64,000 nucleotides of DNA from Paracamarosporium sp. OC-R06-R3 (lineage: Eukaryota; Ascomycota; Dothideomycetes; Pleosporales; Didymosphaeriaceae): assembly GCA_019828545.1 (NCBI GenBank), contig JACVRA010000077.1:1-64000 (forward strand). Direction: 5' to 3'. Below the pieces are notes generated by a model that saw only the letters and a list, made by a program, of their open reading frames with translations, ran no database searches and was not told the DNA's origin. Numbering within the stretch: the stretch's first letter is position 1; every line of letters starts with the position of its first letter. Shown here one piece after another: positions 10,775 to 21,500 of this stretch. The position numbers and the translations under genes are program-made.

Positions 10775-11860
10775 TCAGAGGATAACGCAACGGCAGCCCG
10801 CATGGGTCTCCTCGTCTCCATCTCTTGTCTTGCCTCCTTTTCCGGTCTTCGCGTCCTCCTCGTCAACAATCTCTTGAGGCTTGACGGTCATATGCACGAC
10901 GTTGGGAGCTTCGGTTTGGAATCGGCATTCTTTACACAGTCAGCTTCTATAACTTTCGATCGGTATCTAAAGACCGAATCTTCGGTTGAGAGGAGCCCTC
11001 CTGAGAGGCACACGCAATGCGGACCACGTCCGTGAACGCAGAGGCGAAGTTGAGATCCGGCCAATCCAAGGACTTCGCCCAGCAGCTATGCAAGCCACGC
11101 CAAGACAAGGAGTGAGGTTTGTGGAGTATGGTGCTTACCTTTCAATGGCGATTTGTCGTCTAGCATGCGGCCGAAATGTATCAGTCGTATTGAACTTGGC
11201 GAGGTCGGTCGCGGTTCCCATTCTATTCACATTGTGTTAGCCACATGGCATGCAGGGGGAAAGCGTTTCCGTGGCACCGCGTTCACTGTGCTATGAACAC
11301 AGCCATATGCTTCCTAGCTTATGGAGGTAATGGTACTGACCTTCCCGCCAATCGCGCCATATCAGCTCTTTGAGCGTGTAGACGCTTATGTTGTACGGAT
11401 CCATATCGTCGACAGTGACATTGCGCTTCTTCAAGTATCTCTCGTCAATCTTGTAGGGATGCCGTGCACCGGTCGTGAGCAGCAGCATGATGACGACGAC
11501 AGGGCCATTGGAGCTGTCCGGGTTCGCGGCTGGGGTGTCTGTCGAGGGGCCGATTGCTTCGGTCTCACTGCGACTCAGATCGACAGGAGGGACAGGCTTG
11601 GGGGCTGCGGGTGCTCCTGCAGGCTCTATACTCTCCTGCGGCAGCGCTTCCTGTGCTTGTGGTATCGGCGTGTCTGCTGGAGTGGCAGCAAGCGTCTCGG
11701 TCGCGTGCGCGGGTGTGGTGGTCGCTGTTGCGGGCTCCGCCGTTGACGCTGGAAGCGGCTTCATTTCGACGGGGTCGGCAGCCGGTTCGCCTTGTCCACT
11801 TGTCGGCCGTGGGCCTGACGATGGGCGTGCAGCCGAAGGGGTGTCGGAGGGAGAGGCCAT
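10775..11860 (-). CDS. Membrane-anchored ubiquitin-fold (MUB-like) protein with CaaX box
   Basis: A 252-aa protein from three exons (11860-11341, 11222-11139, 10929-10775; 759 nt). Residues 1-110 are low complexity, rich in Pro, Ala and Thr. Residues about 115-225 form a ubiquitin-like domain of the Rad60-SLD_2/MUB class, with VVVIMLLLTTGARHPYKID, TLKELIWRDW, SSIRLIHFGRMLDDKSPLK and NVVHMTVKP as landmarks. A charged Gly/Lys/Asp linker leads to the terminal CRCVIL. The last four residues (CVIL) fit a CaaX prenylation signal; Leu at the end favours geranylgeranylation, and the nearby Cys could be palmitoylated. Plant and fungal MUBs are tethered to membranes this way and bind E2 enzymes. There is no C-terminal GlyGly, so it should not be conjugated. 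The DSC ligase subunit Dsc3 has a related N-terminal fold but lacks the CaaX box. Confidence 0.85.
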
Positions 11861-12408
11861 GGCCGTTGCCCGTCACTGGGGCTGCCAAGCAAAGGCGAGG
11901 TTGACGGATGAAGGCCGCTGCGTTCTGTGCGTACACCCAGCGAAAGAATGCGGATCGCGACGTCGCGGTGTCGCTTCACAGGCTCGCAGGCGGCTGGACG
12001 ATGCTGCGGCGAGGAGGACGGGCGATGTTGAACGAAAGCGCCGGGAGGATCGCGCACGGGAGACCGGCTCCTGGTCACGCCTCGTTAGGGCGGCGTTCGC
12101 TGCCAGGCCTGCTTTCTCCGCAATGCCTCTCCACACTCCAAGAACCACAAGAGCCACCAAGCCCCGCCGCGCCTGCGCCCCATGCGACATCGTGCGCTTC
12201 CCTCGCACCTGGCTGCGACGCCCGCTGGCCTCCTGGTAGCAGCATCCCTCGCCCTGCACAGCGGCACCCTCTGCCATAGCGTTGCGCCGATACAGGTTTT
12301 GACCTGCCCCTGCATGCTGCTAACTATGCCATTGGTGGAACCTGCAGCTGTTCACGCTAGCATTCACTCGAGTCCTCTGGGCGCTGGGGTATGCAACAGA
12401 ACATCTGA
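11861..12408. other. GC-rich upstream region of the ubiquitin-fold gene
   Basis: High-GC sequence open in several frames on both strands. No frame shows a domain or consistent splice structure, so I take it as 5' leader and promoter of the gene starting at 11860. Confidence 0.4.
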
Positions 12409-14027
12409 TTATCTTACACCAGATTTGTAGAAGACGATCCTGTTCGCGGGATCAATGACGACGGCTCTCTTCGTCACTTCACCCCATCTGAATGTCATCT
12501 CCAAACGGTTAAGTCTTGGTACAATGAGCGCGAAAACACTCACAAAGATTGCCAAAGACTCTCTTCCGCCTGACTCCCTTTTCGCGTGATCAACGTCGGG
12601 AGTGGAGGGGATGAAGACACTACCCACTTCCAAGTCGGAGACAGAATCGCGCCCTACGCAACATTGACCTATTGCTGGGGCAGGTCGAATTACATGACCG
12701 TAACTAATACTATACAAAAGTGCATGAAACAACTACCGATCGATGGCTTGCCACAAATCATTCGTGACGCTATCCACTGCACACGAAAATTCGGCATTCA
12801 GTACCTGTGGGTGGATGCCGTCTGCTTTCTCCAGGATTCAAATTTTGACAAAGCGAGGGAATTATCTCGGATGGCAGACCACTACCACCACACAGCTCTG
12901 ACAGTTTCCGCAGCTTCGTCAAGCCAGGCAGATGAGGGAGTCATCCAGGCAAGAGAGGCTGCATCTACCCGACCAGAGTGGCCGATCCTGTATCTTCCAA
13001 TGAGATATGATGATGGAAAACCCGCAACCGTAGGCTTATAGCAGTTTTCCAATATGACCTATCGACACACCATCAGTTCCCGTGTTTGGACGCTATAAGA
13101 GCATTTGCTGCCCCCTCGACTACTTACCTACGGCACTCTTAACGTTTATTCGTCCCATGCAACGAAATCGGTCCGAAAGGATGAGAAGCATAGTTGGCGT
13201 AAGGAGCATTCACACGGCAGCGCAAGTCAATATTCAAGTGGAATATTGTATGATGTACAGCAGGACTCACCAAGAGTGGGTTTGAAGATACCTCAGTGGA
13301 GGCGTCAGAAGTTCTTGAGGGTACGCAGCTCAAAGAGCTGACGATGTGGAACACAATTCCAGAAGAATATTCTAGTCGCTTCCTTACATACGTGAATGAC
13401 CCACGTCTTGCTCTATCCACAAGTGTAGCAAAACCTAATACTTCAATTAACGGTCGATACATGGCTAGTGTCTGGTCTTGCTGGCTTGGTCGATCGCTAG
13501 CTTGGGCAGGCATGTATCCAACGACTGCGATCAGGCAGACGTCTGTAGCTCTGTTGTGGTCATGGGCATCCAAAGGAGGCCCGGTCCACTCCTCGGTTGG
13601 CCCTGATACGAAGGCATTCGATAGCGATAGATTTGAGAATCCGACCGTACCGGTGAAGTATGTCGCTACTCTGAGATTTGCAATGAATCCATTTAGTGAG
13701 ACTGGTGCGAGCACGCTTATTGTCAAAAGTCCTGCATACCTAACTGCCTTTACACGTGCAAAGCTCGGATATCAGATACGTGCCTGGAATCTCAACTATA
13801 TGGAGCACTAGCTCGATTCATATTAGGAAAAAGCCAGCACAAAAGAAACGTTCTGGACTTTGGGTCTGTAGAGTTTCGAGGGAGACAGGTCTAGAACTTG
13901 TGCGCCGGGCAGTGTCGGCTTGTTGGCCTTGAGTAACAAGGCGAGACTAAAGCCGATCGGTCTGTTTTACGTTTATGGTCGAATTGGAAACAGCGCAGAA
14001 CATCTAGAGGAGTTGGAGCTAGTATAA
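12409..14027 (+). pseudogene. Degenerate HET-domain (heterokaryon incompatibility) gene
   Basis: Clear HET-domain remains: an N-terminal block (SYTRFVEDDPV ... VKSWYNERENTHKDCQRL), then YATLTYCWG, LPQIIRDAIHCTRKFGIQYL, WVDAVCFLQD and ADHYHHTALTVSAASS. The family's W-x-L-Q-E-H block follows, then a C-terminal part with LLWSWASKGGPVHSS and a final block at about 13872-14027 with LKPIGLFYVYG. The frame is broken by TGA 12571, TAG 13039, TAA 13096 (where the family has Gln, giving WTL-stop-EHLL), a shift near 13290, and TAGs at 13809, 13824 and 13869. No start codon or 5' exon is seen, so the 5' end may be lost. The breaks lie inside conserved motifs, so introns do not explain them all. Intact HET proteins trigger cell death after non-self fusion; this copy is presumably dead. 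Confidence 0.85.
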
Positions 14028-14618
14028 AGGCTGCTACTCATGTAGCTACTGCTACAGAACCGAAGTTGTGGTTGATACTGAACCAGACAGTGTTAAGGGT
14101 AACACGCGGAACACAATCGCTTCAGTTCAGTACTTGAAGAAGTCTGGTATGCCTCGGACCCGCGCAAGAGAGTCAGGTGCGGTGTGACAGATTTTAAGCA
14201 CATGCCTTTGCAACGTCGAAAGATGTGGTGGGTGCCAATCAGCGGGATTGTTGCCTGATTCTGAAGGTGTTTCCGTGCTCTAGGTCAACTTGTTGACGTC
14301 TGTTGCTGCGGGCCCCGCACGATCCTACGGAAGCGTACAAGCGAACATCGACGTAGGCCAACATCGATTCTCTTTGGTCACACAAAGGGCTGAAGTCATC
14401 ATCCCTGTCGTTAGAGCATGAAGACCCCGCGTGTAGTGCGAATGTTCACCTTGTTGCCGCGGCTGTGCGACTGTGCGACTGTTCTGACGCGATTCATATA
14501 CTGCGTGGTCCATGACCGAAGTCAAAAGCAAGTGGAGAGGAGGGCACAAACAACACCGAACAATTGGCCTCTTAGACTGACGGTATCCCGCCTCACTAGT
14601 TCTTGACCTCTAGCAAAT
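14028..14618. other. Intergenic, no gene recognised
   Basis: Sequence between the HET remnant and the TRI12-like transporter. A small tandem motif (gtgcgact twice, about 14468-14483) is present; nothing coding is supported. It must include the promoter of the transporter starting at 14619. Confidence 0.35.
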
Positions 14619-16730
14619 ATGTTCTCTCAGCTGTATACAATCAACAAAATGCAACAGGGTACATCAGAGAGACGTTCACACGATATAAAGAAATCGCACG
14701 ACGAGACGATTCACACGGAGCGTCTGGTCTCTCACACCACGTCGAGCGAGGCTGAAAAGACACACTCGCACATCACAAGTGATACCGTTACCAATGGTCT
14801 TGTCGTCCACGAAAAGGTTGGCATCAGTCTAGCTTAGGCTCCCCTCACCATGTGAAATATTGATAAGTCTTCAGTTCAATAGCCGACTCTTTATGATTCT
14901 GTTATGCATGTCCTTCCTCTGGATCGGCTCCCAAATTCCACTCTACCTCTTCGGCTCGGTACTACCTTTAATCTATCAAGATATCGGTGGCGTTGACCGA
15001 TGGGTGTGGTTCGTCATTGGCTATCTCATTCCGAATGCAGCTCTGTGTCCCTTCGTTGGTGCACTTTCCGACCTCTATGGACGGCAGAAGGTCGCCATCG
15101 GCGGACAGGCCTGTCTTATCTTGGGCCCTATTGTCACGGCAACAGCAAAGACGATGAATATTGCCATTGGTATGTAGAAAAGACTCCTGAGGGTGACATG
15201 TTGTCTAATAATGCCCAGCTGGTAGTATGTTGTCAGGCATCGGTGCTGGTCTCAACGAACTTATCGCTCTGGCAGGTCAGTGTAGCTGTCTCAGAAAAGG
15301 TTACATTCTTCGCGTACTAACCTTCCAGGCACCGCCGAAGTTGTTCCAGTCAAAGATCGTGGGAAATATGTCGGCCTTATAGTACTCACCATTCTACCGT
15401 TTTGTCCTTCCGTGTTGTACGCCCAACTCATTTCAAAATCAAGCAATTGGCGTTACAATGGACTCTTTGTGGGTGTATGGTATGTTTCGCTGGACCCATT
15501 ACATTTCAAGATATGTGCCTAGCCCTGATTCTTGTATAGGAACTTCGTTGGGCTGCTTCTATGCATTTTTTGCTATCGTGATCCATCGCGCTTGACCGCC
15601 GAGTATACTGCAAGGGATGTGCTGCGCCAAGTCGACTACATTGGCGGCTTTTTAAGTACAGCGGGTGTTACTCTTTTCATGATGGGGTTGCAATGGGGTG
15701 CTACTCAAGTAACCATACACCATTCTCCCACTGTATAGGAACAGACTAATCCTTATCAGTATCCATGGGGTAGTGTACACAATGTTGTCCCCTTAGTACT
15801 AGGTCTGGTGCTGATCATCGCCTTCTTCATCTGGGAGTTTCACGCGCCATATCCGATAGTACCACGATCGTTATTCGAAAAAGCAAAGAAAACGATGGTC
15901 GTCGTACTTCTCATTACCTGGCTTAGTGGTGGCAGCTACTTCGTGCTGCTATTGTTCTGGCCCACTGAAGTCTACAACGTCTACGGTAAGATCAATCCAA
16001 TAACCAATAACTGTCACTTACGCATGTTACAGGGGATGACCCTCTAGGAATCGGCATCCGTTCTCTCCCTATTGGGTTTGGCATCATCGGCGGCGCAACA
16101 ATCTGCCTGCTACTCATTCCCATCACCAAAGGCCGCATTCGTGCTTTGTTGATATTTTCCACCGCCCTCATGACAGCAGGTACCGGTGCAGTATCAATTG
16201 CCTCACCGCACAATCTCAAAACTGTCTATGCAGTACTCACACTGGCCTCTGTTGGCGTCGGCGGCGTTATCATCCCTTCTTCAATCATCGCGCAAATTGC
16301 CTGCCCAAGCGAGCTCATCGCAACGATAACTGCTATCACACTCAGTATCCGGTATATTGGCGGCGCGATAGCCTTCGCTGTGTATTCAAACTTGTTTTAC
16401 CACAAGTTCACTGAATACGCGACGGAGATCGTGGCTCAAAACACTATTGTGGAACAAGGAATTGTCAATTACCTCAAGCCGGAGGGACAACTCCTAATTG
16501 CCCACATGGTCGAACTTGTCGGCAACGCCCGCTTGAGAGAGCTACGCGAGATACTTGCCTCCAATCCATTAGTGCTGGATCGCAATGCTTATGGTGACAT
16601 AGTCGCGAGTGCGCAAGAGGCGTTTGCGATGGCTTATAGGTGGCCATATTGGGTCTCTATTGCGTTTGGTGGCGTCTGCTTTATTCTGAGTTTCTTCGTA
16701 CAGGATATCGGGGAGCTGATGGCTGTTTGA
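14619..16730 (+). CDS. MFS transporter, TRI12/trichothecene-efflux-like family
   Basis: Seven exons (14619-14816, 14875-15169, 15219-15275, 15329-15479, 15540-15708, 15760-15985, 16033-16730) sum to 1794 nt, 597 aa. A hydrophilic N-terminus of about 65 residues, rich in His, Ser, Thr and Glu, is followed by 12-14 membrane helices. The TRI12-type landmarks are GVDRWVWFVIGYLIPNAA, DLYGRQKVAIGG, GIGAGLNELIALAGTAEVVP, DRGKYVG and FVGLLLCIFCYRDPS. Family members export secondary metabolites or siderophores at the plasma membrane. An internal ATG (14649) is an alternative start. No terpene or polyketide gene is nearby, so the substrate is unknown. The junctions keep frame throughout, so the gene looks functional. 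Confidence 0.87.
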
Positions 16731-17332
16731 GTGGCAATTACCGAACTTTGGTCTCACGGCGAAACCCTAGCAATTCACGTAGTTCAATCGCAGCGGTAGT
16801 CAGTTGACTGAAAGCGGTCGAGCTCTAGCATAGGCAAGAATGGCTTCAGTACCTTTAGCATGTCAGTTATTAAAATACTGCAAATGACCAGAGGCCCTAT
16901 CTGTACTATCCAATGGCTGATTTGTCCCTCAGCGCGAAGAGGCAGGATCTTGCGTCAGCCCTCTTGCAGAACTTCCTGTGGTAAACAGTTCTCTGGCTGT
17001 GCTGACGAAATCATGACTGTCATGAGGTTTAATATATTAGAGTAGGGGTGCGTGCGGCTGAGATTAGGCAGCTGAAAATCAGCCGCACAAGCAATGCGAA
17101 AAGAATCCATGAGAGTCGGTGAGCCACAGTTTAGTTTTCCATGACTTACCATAGTAAGCTACGTGGGGGCTGAGCGATGACTAAGTAATGGCTGTGCGGC
17201 GGCTGTGTGATGAATCGTGAGTACTAAAGAAGCCGCGTCTCGAGCTCCAGACTTCACTAAACTTGATCTCTAGCATTTTCACAGAACCTATCACACCCGT
17301 CCTGGCCTCATTACGTCGAATCGCTCGCCAAA
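16731..17332. other. Intergenic with a 10-bp inverted repeat
   Basis: No gene is recognised between the TRI12-like transporter and the ubiquitin-like gene. The region contains a perfect short inverted repeat (separate entry) and several further GGCTGTG/GCGGCTG elements around 17190-17215. Confidence 0.4.
17052..17088. repeat. Inverted repeat, 10-bp perfect stem with 17-bp loop
   Basis: The arms gtgcggctga (17052-17061) and tcagccgcac (17079-17088) are perfectly complementary. It could be a regulator binding site, a hairpin or a small element remnant; no target duplication was seen. Confidence 0.6.
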
Positions 17333-17634
17333 ATGCAACTCTTTGTCAAATCATGTATTTCAGCTCAAAATTATCCTTAGCCAGGCCTACCACTAACTGC
17401 GCCACAGTCACCGGCAAGACTACTGTTCTTGAAGTCGAACATTCTACCACCATCGATGAGATTAAGTCAAAGTTTGAAGAAAAAGAAGGAATTAGTGTCG
17501 ACCAACAACAGCTTGTATTTGCTGGGGACCGGCTAAGAGATTGCGGCATGGTGTCGAAGTACGGCATCCAGGAGAACGACATCCTTCGCCTCGTCTTGAG
17601 GCTACGTGGTGGAGGAAGAGAAGGCTACAATTAA
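17333..17634 (+). CDS. Divergent single-unit ubiquitin-like protein with processable C-terminus
   Basis: Two exons (17333-17354 and 17408-17634) across a 53 bp intron with a CTAAC branch site give 249 nt, 82 aa. It aligns without gaps to the 76 residues of ubiquitin; I count 45 of 76 identical. It begins MQLFVKSFTGKT and ends LRLRGG followed by a six-residue tail (GREGYN), so a deubiquitinase-like cut would expose GlyGly. K6, K11, K27, K29 and K33 are kept, but K48 is Asp and K63 is Glu. The Ile44 patch is changed conservatively (F8, V44, V70). Normal ubiquitin is almost invariant, so this is a diverged paralogue and not a housekeeping copy. It may be conjugated or act as a free signal. It lies about 0.9 kb upstream of an NLR-like gene on the same strand. 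Confidence 0.85.
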
Positions 17635-18540
17635 GAGAATTAGCACGCTAAATTTCGAACCACGGAATGAAAATCTGGTCGAGGACGCATTTTGTCGCAT
17701 GACATACGACAGAATTATCGTCGGCTAGGCCACCGACACGCATACATTGCCACAACATAGGAATGTCGCAAGATCTCGAAAGCGCTATGACTTCAAGCCT
17801 TGAGACTCTAACGATAGAGGTGGGCATTGAGACCGACTACATAGCCACGCTCTCAATTGATACAAAGCCACCCCAATTGCTTAGGGGGGTTTGCAAAGCG
17901 ATGGGCTGGCGCGCGGAGATATGTGGGCGACAATGATGCAATCGCAAAGACGATTTTCGGTATGATCGACATGGGCAGAATTAGGCGAATTTGGACACTT
18001 GGCTATGGTGGGAATTTCTATGAGGCTACCCATAGCTAGCCAACGATGACAGCTTGTTGTAACAATTTTCAGCTATTGAAACTTAATTAATACCAGAAAT
18101 GGTATATGTCACTCGCGCATATTCAACATTATGTTTATGTCGCGTCAAATGAAAGCTTTGAATCGAGACTTTTTTGGCTCGTGCATATAGTTGACTTTAT
18201 TCTATATCATGAAAAAATTGAGCATTACATATACGCATCTGAATAAAATGACGACCAGGCGACTGCCAGCACCATACCCTATCTCAATTGACGAAGATGT
18301 ACCTTGAAAGTTCTGATATTTTGAGCTTTGACCGTTAACAGAATAGACGCCTTACCTGCGGCTGAAGAGATGTCATTGGCAGAAAAGCTCCCACATGCCC
18401 CACCACAGCCACATGAGGGGATCGCCCGTCTGTAATTAATCTGACGTGCCTGGACATTGACATTAACTATACCAGAGTTTCACTGCTGCTGATATTGCGA
18501 ATCCTCGTTAAGTCTCTCGACTGCACTCTACACAATTCAA
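17635..18540. other. Intergenic, AT-rich, no firm gene
   Basis: A 57-codon ATG frame at about 17763-17936 continues, after a frame change, into a frame up to 18039. Neither half has a recognisable domain, so I do not call it. The rest is AT-rich and should include the promoter of the NLR-like gene. Confidence 0.35.
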
Positions 18541-21500
18541 ATGTCTTTCTTACCATGGTCACGAAGGAAAAGGCGCAATGCGGCCAAGGCTGAGTCTGCT
18601 GAACAGCCCAGAACCCTTTCGTTGGCCGCAGGAACAGCCCAGAACAGCACCCTGACTTCTATGGGAATTAGACTCTTACGTCATTCCAAACATCAGAGCT
18701 TAGAACCAGGCAGGACTCCAGAGCTGAACACCTCGCCTACTACTCCTACCGTTGCAGAAACTCCAGATGCTAAATCCACTGTAATCCAGCGGGCGGTCGT
18801 TCAGTAAGGCTTCTCATAGCCCATTTTCCCGTTACATTGCTGATGATGATCTGTATTATAGACCTAGTGACGATCTCTGGGAGAAGGCATTTCAAGCCGT
18901 TGTGGACGAGGATGTGTTACAACTAAAACGTAACGGTGCAGACCGAATAACGATACTAAAGAGTGTGTTAGTCGATGTTGAAGCAAAGCGACAGGATTGT
19001 ATGGAAAAGCGTTGGAAGTATACCAAACCCAATGGCGAAGTTGTCATACTCCGTGATGTCTTTGAGAAGATTGCCACCTGGGTAGAGAAATTCAAGCAGA
19101 TCGGAGATGTGATAGCACAGTATGACGCCACAAATATGTCTCTCCCATGGGCTGGTATCCGGCTTGTACTCCAGGTCACAGTCAACGACATCCAGTCGTT
19201 CGGTGCTATGGCTGAAGGGGTAGAGTTGGTTGCCAATCTGGTCACGCGCTGTGCAATCATCGAGGAACTTTATCTACAAGGAGTTTCGGAAGCTAAGAAC
19301 CAACTCACGCAAGCTATCATCAAACTGTATACGGCAATACTGCAATTTGTACTCAAGGCGAAGCGGTTTTACAACAGGAACACAGCCGGTACGAATACAT
19401 TCTTTCGGAGCCACTAGCCGCTACCTGCTGACCTATCCCAAGGTCGAATAGCATTGGGTGTCGTTCAAACCCCAGAAATGATTGTCGAAGACCATATCCG
19501 CGTAATTACAAAAGCTCAAACGGTTGTAAATGATTGCATGCGTCTCGTGGAGGCAGAAGGTGTGGTGTACCTATTGTTAGGATCGATAGTCAACTAACAT
19601 TTCTAGATGGTAAACAAATGAAGCAAATTCTTCAAAGTATTCATAATCGCATGAACACAATCGCAGTTGGTAAGAAGAAACCAAGCTATAAGATGCTAGT
19701 CGTTTGGTCAGTTAATCTTTATGCAGATAATCATCGGTTACTAGACTCTCTTCTTAATGAGATAGGAAAACCCATTGTTCACATGGCATCCCAAGTATCA
19801 GATCTCCACGATGTTTTGCAAGGTAAAACTTCATTTTTGTCTCATGGAAAAGCATACTAAAAAAAGCTTTTTAGAATCCGCACAGGAACGGGTCATCCAG
19901 TGGATGTCCAATGTACCGTATATGAATCATCATCGAGCCAGGATGAAAGACTGTCTGCCTGGGTCAGGGAATTGGCTCTTTGAAAACTCTAACTTTGTGC
20001 AGTGGAAAACATCCACTGAATCATCCACGATCTGGTTGCATGGAATCCGTAAGATATACCCTCAAACAAGCATCTTACTGACTAACGTTACCCAAAGCCG
20101 GCTCAGGAAAAACTATCCTTGTGTAAGTCTCGTCAAACGGCACGAATCTCCCTTCATACTCAATGATTGCAGATCCTCCGTCATCGAAAACCTCAAAAAT
20201 TCCGTAAACGAGCAGTCTATACCTGTTTCTTATTTTTATTGCACACGGGATGTCGCCGAGCCTGAGCGCGCAAGTCCAGAAGAGATCCTGAGATGCATCC
20301 TTGAACAACTGTCCACCGCCGGATTAGATCGACCGGTCAGAGGACCTGTCATGGAAAAGTATAAACAAAAGAAAAAAGAAGCAAAGGGAAGGGCACCGGA
20401 GAAGTTGAGTATTTCGGAAACCGTCGACCTCATTCTGCTTCTTTTGGAAAACGATCCCGCGATTATCCTGATAGATGCGCTCGACGAGTGTGATCCTGCC
20501 CTGAGATCTGATCTAATCTTAGCCTTGAATTCGATCGTAAGAAAATCGACCAGCGTCGTCAAGGTATTTGTTTCGAGTCGATATGATGGCGACCTTGCTT
20601 TATACCTTAGTAAATGGCCCAATGTTCGGATCGAGGAGAGCGACAACAAAACCGATATTGATCATTTCGTTCGCACAAAGGTAGACCAGGCTATCAAAGA
20701 GAGGAGGTTAATCAAAGGCAACGTTTCCGACCAACTCAAAGCAAATATCATCAAAACTTTGACTGCCGGGGCACAAGGGATGTAGGTCTTGAAGCATTGA
20801 CGAAAACCGCTTGCTCCGAAGCTTACAAACCCTAGGTTTCGATGGGTGAGTTTACAGATTCAGAATCTTTGTGACCCACGCCGGATAATCTACGAAGGCG
20901 ATGTTGTAACAGAACTGGGTCGGCTGCCCAAAACACTAGTGGAATCATACAACATCACATACGACACGATAACTAGTTCCGGAGAGGCGAGCCGAACTGT
21001 AGCTGAAAGAACCCTGAAATGGCTAATATGTGCACAAAGACCACTGAAGCTTGCAGAGCTTTATGCTGCTGTTTCTGTTGACCTAAACGGTAGATACCCA
21101 CTTCCTAATACAGACGACCTCCTAGATTCGTGTTGTAACCTGGTGGTCATTGATTCGGAACTTCAAGTTTTTCGTTTTGCGCACTCTTCTGTACGAGAAT
21201 ATTTGGAAACACGGGAAGGCTATGGTCTACTGGAGACACATACACTCGCCTTGATGAGATGTCTTGATGTACTTACGGCGCCTCCAAGGAAGACGTCATT
21301 GGTACAATCAGAAGTGGATCGAATCATCGACTTTCGGCAATATGCTGTCGCCTACTGGCCGATGCACTATCGGACAATTGAACACGAGCAACAAGTGGTA
21401 AATGGACTCGAGAACGCCTTAGTGAAAGCAAGGGCATTTATTTTCGAGGATCACAACGCAGGCCGTTTATTCATGCAATGGATATCAGCTGCGAAAGAGC

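Noticed and set aside
11475..12279. Long plus-strand frames opposite the ubiquitin-fold gene, up to 254 codons
   Set aside because: They are antisense shadows in GC-rich DNA; the minus-strand gene has a recognisable domain and consistent splicing.
17763..18039. Two short frames that might be one small gene with a frameshift
   Set aside because: No domain, no splice sites that join them, and not recognisable as any family.
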